Assembly: GCA_963922205.1 (NCBI GenBank)
Contig: CAWUHX010000068.1
Span: forward strand, 806,001 to 870,000
From: Romanomermis culicivorax
Lineage: Eukaryota > Nematoda > Enoplea > Mermithida > Mermithidae
Reading direction: 5' to 3'
Length of the DNA stretch: 64,000 nt
This document shows positions 56,577 through 64,000 of this stretch, in pieces. The stretch's first letter is position 1. Every line of letters starts with the position of its first letter. Made by a program: the position numbers and the translations under genes. The notes beneath the pieces are model-generated. The model was not told the DNA's origin, searched no databases, and saw only the letters and a program-made list of their open reading frames with translations.

Positions 56577-59419
56577 CTGCAGAAAAGATTTTCTGAATGT
56601 GACGTAGAAAACGATGAAAAAATGAACTTGGGATAAAATGAAGTACTGGACAGGGGAAAATATTTATAAATTTCCCATCTGGATTTAGGTACAATATTTG
56701 ACTGGAAATGTCTCTGAGTGTAAATTCCCAATCCTTATGAGCAACACTTCAAATTGTGGTACATGGCGACCTAAACAGCATACTGATCGTAATTTTTGTT
56801 TATATAGCCCTCTGGGGAGATTTAGGATATTATAATCATAAGAATTAACACATGAACTTAACATGTTATACTCATACATAAATTTTCATAGTGGCCGATT
56901 GAGAAAAGCATGTTTTGGTGGTGTAGTTTAACCTGTAAGCTTTTTCTCTATCTTATTTACTTTCGTATCTAATAATCATTCATTAATTTACTGGTTTGGT
57001 GCGAGGAAACCCACATACATAAAACAATTTGGATTCAACAGTACACATTTTTTACTTTTGCTCCTATTGAATGTGAGAACACTGGTTTAATCTAGAAGTA
57101 TACCTCATTTCCAGAAAAAAAATTGTGTTAGAATATTTCAATTATTATATGTTGAAAGCTATAAAAGAGATTTCGTAACGTTTTAGTAAAGACAAGATTC
57201 TGAAAAGTTGTTTCGAATGCAATAGCAATTTCTGGTTAGTTCCTTTGTTAAATTTCTGCAACATACTCTGTAAAGTTAAAGACTTCAGTCGGAAGTTCAT
57301 ATTGACCTTTTTGTTGAGTCAATACGAATTTAACGTTGAAAAACAAGCATGCATCTGAAGTTGTCGATTAGCTCGGTAAATCATAAGCAATTAAGATGTG
57401 TGCGACAGTCATATTTAGTCGAAGACACACATGCAATTAGTAATTAGTTGAACCGGTTTTCGGTTTTTTCTCCCACTCGAACGACATGATTCATCATAGC
57501 CTTTCAATAGTAGGTATCAATCACAATCAAACATTTTATCGATTATTTAGCATTGGTCAACACACACAGTGGTACAGAATTTGCCGTCTACTTTTTCGCT
57601 TCTGTGTATAGTCATTTCAGCAGGTGGAATACTATACCATTTTTGTATTTGTTACGTCAACAATTATTAACTAGTAAAAATTTTGTGACTTGCCTAATAA
57701 TGTAGAGACTCCTTTCTTATTAAGAATGTAGCAACGACGTCAGGAAGCTTAGATCAACAATTATGTCTAGATACCAGCAGGATATGTGCATTTTGACTCT
57801 TTGCAACTATTTATGACGCTAAATGTGTTTTTCTTCATATCAGGAAATAAAACACAAAAAAACCATTTCAAAGTTGCCTGAGATGTCAACATGGAAAGCA
57901 CAACAAATCACTATCCAAAATTCCAGTGCCTCATGGCTCTTTGCTGGAAATTGCAGCCATCTCTCCGATACTATAGGACAAAAAGGTTCGATGATTCTCG
58001 AAAATACCAGATTTTTTGAATTTTCGTCGTTATCTTTCAAAATGTGGACGAAAGTAGTGCAGTTCCTTGATTGATGAGTTCAAAATCGAAAAAACTGAAG
58101 ACAATTTCCTAATTTGTTTACGTCAAGTGATGCGAAAAATCTACAGTAAAAATGCCTTTACTGTGAATAATAACAAAAATCATCAACAATGACAGATCCA
58201 AAATTTCTTGGTGGTATAAAAAACCTACCGCAAATTCTCAGTTATCATAAGTCTTAGGAATAGGTTTTCGCATTGAATATTGAAGTTACTATCGTACTCT
58301 CTGCCAGAATTTTAATGAATATTTCTTGACTACCGATGAATTAGGTTTGATGTTGAATCGCAGATCTTCCCTACGCAGCGATGTTTGACACCTGCTTGGA
58401 AAAAAATCTTCAGAATCATTAGATCTTATTCTCAGAAAACTACGACATAAAACAGAATGACCAACACATTTTTGAGAACTACAGCTGGTGCTTTCACCGT
58501 GTCATTCTTTCGCAGGAAACTATGGCATGCTTCTCAATGGTATCATTTTGATGTTAAATCTATAGCTCATGTTTATAATTTGCATGGTTACAATTTTTGA
58601 ACGGTCATATCTCCTCTGTAAATTATAGAATCGCAGCCTTGCCCAAATATTACGAATCCTGTTGACAAGTTATTTCTGAAAAAGTCATGAAAAATTACTT
58701 GGACAACAATGGTCTGCATCTGAAATTTTCCAATGCACGCTCGCAACTATGAGTTTTTGCTAATGGAACTACAGTAAAACAGGAGGTGTGTCTCGAAAAC
58801 CAAGATGAATAATGTCTCGTTTTCTTAGAATGTATTTTTAATCCAAGGAAATCCCGAAATCGCTGTCAATAACATTGACGCAATTTCGAGCAAATAGAGT
58901 TAAGCTTTGGATAAATTAGTTTTCCTGCATCTTTCACGACAAAGATATCGCAGCTTCTGAAAAAAGCGGACATAAAACCCCATCAATAAAAATCCGGAAG
59001 TTAATATTCGCAGATAAAACCACTGAATTTCTTTTTTCGAAGTTGGAATATTCGCCTCATTTAGTGCACTTTAAAGTATCTTCGACGAGAGCAGAAAAAA
59101 ATGCTTTTTTTAAAACACCGATGTGCGCACTTAGCGAGGAAAAAGTCTAGATGTCACTTCTACTGGTATTGCTCGTCATTTTCTAGATGTTCTAGAAAAT
59201 GAAAAAACTCGAAGTTTGCTTTGCGAAAGTCTCTGAGAAAGCAACGTTTGTGGTTAATAGAAAAAAATAAGTGCCATAAAAGGCTCCATTAAAACTTATA
59301 TTCCTTCATAGATCGTTTTATGGCAAATTTCTCAGCCATTTTATTTGCTACGAAAATTCGATTTGGAGAAATTCGATACATTCTATGCTTATTATAACGG
59401 TCTTTTAGAATACTGAAGA
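56577..59419. other. Mostly gene-free region before the gelsolin gene
   Basis: One open frame at 57841-58074 follows an acceptor-like TTCTTCATATCAG and encodes 77 residues (EIKHKKTISKLPEMSTWKAQ ... MWTKVVQFLD). It has ordinary codon use and no recognised motif, so it is not called a gene. The rest holds the presumed gelsolin promoter and no identifiable feature. Confidence 0.4.
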
Positions 59420-62400
59420 ATGCTGTCGAGGCAGAATACTGGCGCCGCTGATAAAGCATTCGAAAAAGCAGGAAGAGCCCCCGGATTGGAGATATGGCGG
59501 ATAAATGTAAGTTTTCAAATATACTTATCAGCCACTGTTCCATATAATCACCACCATCATGTCCTTTGTTACGGTAAGCTGAACAGATAGGGGTACTTGT
59601 ACTTTGTGATCAATTGTAATCTGCTTTTTAAAAATGCTTGTAGATTGGAAAATGTAGTACCGTCCTCAAACTCCTTTACAAAAGCTTTTAGTATAGGAAT
59701 TTTTGATCGTAAATTGATAAGGGTTCGTTAAGTGGGCTCACAAATTTCTGGTCCATTTCTAGTCCTTTGAAACATACGATTTATTAGGAATTGGTGAAAA
59801 ATCAGATATTACTTACTTACTTCCAACTCGTAATATTTACAAGCAATTGAAGGAAAAAGACAGACTATGGTAAAATTACTTCAGTATCGGATGCCACGAT
59901 TCTTCTTATTAGTGAAATCTGCGCGATGGTCGAGCTTGCTTAACCTAAAACTACTAACGAGAGAACGTTTTCCGATGGAGATTCTGAAATCACTAATGTT
60001 ATAATGCACTCGAAAGATTAAAATGAGATGAGTAGTGTTAAGCTCCAGCTTTGCTACACCTCAGGCTGCCATTGAGATACAGCTCAGCTGTAAGTTAAGT
60101 CATACACATAGAACTGATCGAGGAAGTTAGGCTGCAGTTGACCTGAACCTTAATGGGAATGATATAATATATTCAGGGCTACAGCTTGAACTGCAGCTCA
60201 TATCGGGCTTGTTTTTTCGAGTAAACCGATCTCTAGACGAGAAGCGCCCATAGGAAAAAGAAGTTAACAAATTGCATTTTTTAACCTCTCAAATGATACA
60301 TCTTTACTCTATGCAAAATAGATATAAACTAGCCCGGAGATTAGTACGAGAAATGAGATTAGCACAAATCACAGCGAAAATACTAAAAACTCAACCTACT
60401 TCTATACAAAGACGTCTAGAAAATGAAGCGGCTAATGACAGTGCCAAAAGAGAATTGACCTGACAATTCTTGCATTTCTCGGCATGGTCAGTTTTGCTTT
60501 TATTTCTTTCTAATTTTTGAGTAAATATGAGTGGAACAAGAGAACAAATTAAACGGGAATCTTGTTAAAAATCCACATTCAAAGTGATCCGGATTTCTAA
60601 CCAGCTTCCAAGAAGTCGCGGGTCTCAGTGGGAGAACTTTCGAAAAACTGATTATTGCCAAAATTATCAACTTTCATCCGCTGTTTTGTTTTTTGATTGT
60701 TTCTGTTTCAACTTGAATGCATGTCTGGGTGATTCGCCCTCAATAACAATAACTAAAAAGGAACAGTAGGATAAATGAGATTTCACAATAGAAAATATAG
60801 TACACAGCCGAAAAAAAAGTTTCATAATAACGGTTTTCTTGGAATGCAACTAATGCAACAAATATTTCCGGCATTTATCATATTCTGCTAGCTCTCATCT
60901 CAGGTGAAACTGGAAACTTGACAGTCTACTCATGTGTCCATCTAGAAACATTTGTATTTAAAGCACTGCTTCCTTTCGACACTTTCAAATTTAAAAACAA
61001 TTCTTCTTAAAAACTGATCATCGATTTTTATGAAATCTGTGATGAAAGACTCTATCAGATTTCCGAACATAGACTTTATCTGCACGACGTCTTTGGGCTA
61101 CTTCTGAGAACAAAGCTTTTGTTCAGAAATTCCAAGTTATACCGGTCGACCATTCGGAATATGGATTCTTCTATGACGGGGATTGTTATATCGTTTTAAA
61201 TGTAAGATTACATCTATCGACATGGTTCCTCGGATGAACAGTTTATTTTAGACTAAACACAATAATCGTTGGGACGTGCACTTCTGGTTAGGGAAGCATT
61301 CGACAGTGGTAAGTATTTAACTGATCTCGCTCGACCTGTATTCAATATTACGTTCTGTAAAAACTCAGGACGAACAAGGTACGGCTGCGATTAAAACAGT
61401 AGAATTGGACGAATTTTTGGGCGGTGGTCCAGTGGAATATCGAGAAGTAGGTAGCAATCCTAATATTATAGTCTATGTTTAAGTGCTTATCAGTTGAAAT
61501 TAGAATACGGTGCTTTGCAGCTGACAGAATGCTGTACAGAAGTAAATTCAACTTGAGATGAGTTGAGTTGTGTCGATTCCAGTCGAGTCGATTTCAAACC
61601 AGTTTAATTCAATTCAGTTTAATTCAGTTCAGTTCAGCTCAGCTCAATTCAGCTCAGTTCAGTTCGGTTCATTCCAGTTCAAATCAATCGCTTGGTCCAA
61701 AATGTCGTTCAGTTTTGCTCTAGTTTTGGTCAACAAATTTTCAGTCCTGCATTCTGACTCGAGCTTCAGTAGTCGAGTTAGAGCCTGTATTCGGCACAAT
61801 ATGGTGCGTTATAGTGAAAATATGATTTGAATATAATCGAAAGCTTTAGTTACGACATTTATTCAGCTAATTTCGTCAAAAGCGCAAAATCATGTCTGAA
61901 TCTGCCTTGTGCGGTTTTTGTTGTCCTTCTATTGTTGGAGATTCATTGACGGGTCCATTTAAAGTCTGAATATCGTTTCATGATTTCAGTATATCGTCAA
62001 GGGCATCCTTACTATTTTTTCAGGTGCAAGGTTATGAATCTCCACTGTTCTTGTCGTACTTCAAGAGCGGTATCAAGTATGGAAAAGGTCTAAAAATTTG
62101 ATGCCATTGCTTCTAGTTCGACATTCTATGCCATAGGTATATGAAAGGTGGTCACGAAAGCGGCTTCAAGAAAATATCTGACTCCAAAAGAGAAATGCGA
62201 CTGTTTTGCTGCAAAGGCAAACGGAACGTTCGCGTGAAACAAGTAAAAATTAAGACCAGATAGGTGTTGAGGATCTTCTGCGGATGAGCATATTTTATCG
62301 CGAAATTTTCTATTTGAAGGTGAAATGCTCGAGAGACTCGTTAAATCTGGGCGATGTGTTCATTTTGGACAATTTCAACGATATTTACGTTTGGTGTCCA

Positions 62401-62547
62401 CCAGAATGCGGACGCCTGGAGAAAAATAAAGTCTGCTACTTGTCCAATTGATTGTAAAAAATAAGCAAGCACCTTTTTAGGGCGTACAAGTTGCAACAGA
62501 TATCAAAGATCAAGAACATGCCGGCCGCGGAAACGTTCACATCCTGG
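59420..62547 (+). CDS. Gelsolin/villin-family protein, 5' part (211 aa seen)
   Basis: Exons: 59420-59506, 61127-61201, 61252-61308, 61369-61446, 62024-62076, 62137-62242, 62320-62430, 62481-62547; all phases agree. The ATG at 59420 follows GTCTTTTAG and 11 leader bases, which fits a trans-splice or leader acceptor. Residues 16-116 form gelsolin repeat 1: GRAPGLEIWRIN, PVDHSEYGFFYDGDCYIVLN, RWDVHFWLGKHSTVDEQGTA (the Asp/Glu there match the family's calcium site) and ESPLFLSYFKSG. Residues 133-211 are most of repeat 2: KGKRNVRVKQV, DSLNLGDVFILDNFNDIYVW and DIKDQEHAGRGNVHILG. Such proteins bind, sever and cap actin filaments in a calcium-dependent way. The last exon ends at a GTATGA donor in phase 1 and no following exon was recognised before 64000; read through, it would stop at 62579 after 10 more residues. 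Family members normally have three to six repeats, so the rest probably lies outside the window. Confidence 0.85.
59619..59870. repeat. CTATAG-ended MITE copy (family M1) in gelsolin intron 1
   Basis: About 252 bp, left ATCTGCTTTTTAAAAATGCT, right GGAAAAAGACAGACTATGG. Interior GTACCGTCCTCAAACTCCTT parallels the GTACTGTCCTCAAAATCGTC of the 23328 copy. Confidence 0.6.
60040..60215. repeat. GCTGCAGC-type repeat in gelsolin intron 1
   Basis: Shares AAGCTCCAGCT, ACAGCTCAGCTGTAAGTTAA and ACAGCTTGAACTGCAGCTCA words with 21645-21840, including the self-complementary layout. Diverged. Confidence 0.45.
61585..61690 (+). repeat. TTCAGTTCAG-type simple repeat in gelsolin intron 4
   Basis: About 100 bp of imperfect TTCAGT / TTCAGC / TTTAAT pentamers and hexamers inside the 577-bp intron between gelsolin exons 4 and 5. 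The overlapping open frame is a by-product. Confidence 0.7.
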
Positions 62548-62689
62548 GTATGAATGCAGTATTCGCCGTAGTGGTATAGAGAGGGTCCTCGTTGACGTGT
62601 TTCTCACACATATAATATGGCGAAAAATAGGGCATTTTTGAAAAATCCCAGGCATCCCAAATAAAAGTTAAAGAATGAAGGGTATGACA

Positions 62690-62960
62690 AATAGAGAGTA
62701 GTTAAACCTGCCTCTCTGGACATTATTAAATGCTTAGGGTAGGTAGAGAGTTGTATTCAATTATGCTGTCTATGAGACTCAAAAGGAAAGGGTTGGAGTC
62801 TTGGGCGCCAAGGTTAAGCATCGGCATAGAGTGCAATGGTTAATGATAGGGCTAGAGTTATTTTCAACTATGGTTCAGTTGGGTCACATGACCCTACAAG
62901 TCTATTGCACCTGTCACATGACCCTAAAAATCTATTGCACATAAAAATCTATTTGCATCT
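62690..62960. repeat. Composite repeat: TTAACCATTGCAC relative and CACATGACCC tandem
   Basis: 62800-62870 carries AAGGTTAAGCATCGG and GAGTGCAATGGTTAATG, the inverse of the 22890-23280 repeat motif. 62882-62960 has about 2.5 copies of a 27-bp unit (CACATGACCCTAAAAATCTA then TTGCAC). Non-coding. Confidence 0.55.
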
Positions 62961-63289
62961 ATCGCACCCAGCGTGCATAGATGTTATGGAACAGCCGGTC
63001 ATTTTTCAGATTGTTACTATGGTGTAATTTAGCTTTTAGAAATTTTTTCCTATCTGTTTTTCACAATTCTGGAATTTTCCTATTGCAATCAGAATTCTGG
63101 AATTTTTCCAATTTAATCAAAATTCAGGAATTCGAATACTTTACAGAATTCAGAGAGAGAATTCTTTTAGGATCTTTACAGGCAACAGGGTCCTTATTTC
63201 ACCAATCTCTTTGCCCTTCACCGTCACAAATATATTTAAATTATGCAAATTTTAGTGTAAACAATAACTAGGCGAAAATTATCATACTC

Positions 63290-63590
63290 CATTATTTTGA
63301 AATGATCGATGCAGCGATCCCGTGAAAGTAAGTTCAATTCGAAAAAATTAGTGTGCCTATTACTGTAATCAGTCAAAAAAATTTTCCTCAGGTATCGATG
63401 CAGATATTTTCAAATTGACAATACATGAGCATGATGTTTTTTAATGATTTTGGCTCCTCGCGTTCACATGAAGAGATTTAGTTTCTTTCTACAGTATAAA
63501 GTTTTCCACTAAGTGAAAATTTCGTATCAAATTAAACCTACTTTTTCCGCTTCCGTTGCGTCTATCATTTCAAATTAAATGGGCTATAGT
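63290..63590 (+). repeat. Dispersed repeat family M2, fullest copy
   Basis: Left TTTTGAAATGATCGATGCAG then CGATCCCGTGAAAGTAAG; right CGTTGCGTCTATCATTTCAA then ATTAAATGGGCTATAG. The ends are inverted relatives of each other. Interior AGCATGATGTTTTTTAATGA has its inverse AACATCATGCT at 45105. Confidence 0.55.
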
Positions 63591-63649
63591 TTGAAATTAC
63601 TTAGTTTTTATGGAATGATTTAATATGCACTGTAATATAAATTATTTCA

Positions 63650-63860
63650 GAATTTAGACTTGCAGCCAGTTCCACGAATATTGCTATCCGAGAGCCAGTT
63701 TAGAGCAGAGACAGAGCCAGTTTTTTGGCTCGGCTGAGACAGTCTCTCATGAGATGGCTCTGGGAATCGGTTCCACAAATGTGCTCGCGAGCTTGCTCAC
63801 GAGAGCCAAAAAGAGAGCAGGAGTAGAGCAAAACGAGAGACAGCGCTGGGATAAAAATTT
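63650..63860 (+). repeat. GAGAGCC-rich duplicated segment at the window end
   Basis: Two diverged direct copies, each beginning (C/G)(A/G)GTTCCAC(G/A)AAT and running into CGAGAGCCA and AGAGCAG...AGAGC. They are separated by a segment with GAGACAGTCTCTC-type self-complementarity. GC content is higher than the surroundings. No coding frame was recognised. Confidence 0.5.
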
Positions 63861-64000
63861 ACGTCATTTTTGACACTAGCGCTTTTGTGATTAATCTTTC
63901 ATCTCTTCAACGGGTTTAGAGCAATTTTTGCGTGCGTTTCTGTGTTTATGCTAATTTTCTATACGGCTGACTATTTATAAAATAAGTAGTTTAATTTTTC

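Noticed and set aside
60272-60463. 63-codon ORF in gelsolin intron 1 (basic helix QNRYKLARRLVREMRLAQ)
   Set aside because: Reads plausibly, but lies inside an intron full of repeats, with no splice signals or recognised family; kept only as a note.

Overview
This is a stretch of AT-rich, intron-rich, repeat-rich animal nuclear DNA, most likely from a nematode. Three things point that way. First, a block of degenerate TTAGGC hexamers (40571-41110) matches the telomere repeat of many nematodes. Second, exons follow nematode-style signals, with acceptors such as TTTTCAG or TTTAG, donors such as GTAAGT, and many introns near 50-60 bp. Third, the recognisable genes are families known from worms: an atypical copine, a claudin/Clc-like four-pass protein and a gelsolin. 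I cannot name the species. No bacterial operon, tRNA, rRNA or CRISPR array was seen.

Layout. 1-17.8 kb is gene-poor and dominated by repeats. It holds two short candidate genes (3749-4262 and about 5308-5526), a possible two-exon gene (14121-15854), isolated exon-like fragments, and nested inverted-repeat elements between about 7.1 and 13.9 kb. 17.9-22.4 kb (+) is the best gene of the window: eight exons giving a 512-residue copine-domain protein with an N-terminal membrane segment. 24.5-31.3 kb (-) is a three-exon claudin-like gene of 182 residues. A second first exon at 39168-39455 (-) has the same splice phase and probably feeds the same exons 2 and 3, so the locus would span 24.5-39.5 kb with two promoters. 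Between the two first exons lie a TA-flanked mariner-type element and a foldback-like element with minisatellite arms.

40.6-41.1 kb is the TTAGGC block. 42.1-46.1 kb (+) holds a small single-pass membrane protein gene whose intron contains a second foldback-like element. 48.0-52.4 kb (-) holds two long hydrophilic ORFs that may be two exons of one 496-residue protein; each ends against a degenerate tandem array. 53.6-55.4 kb is an inverted-repeat element with other repeats nested in it. 59.4-62.5 kb (+) is the 5' part of a gelsolin/villin-family gene (eight exons seen), which probably runs off the window.

The genes do not form an operon or an obvious pathway. Copine and gelsolin both belong to calcium-linked membrane or actin biology, and claudin-like proteins act at the cell surface, but nothing in the sequence ties them together. 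All exon models come from reading frames, splice phase and family resemblance by eye, without transcripts or database searches.
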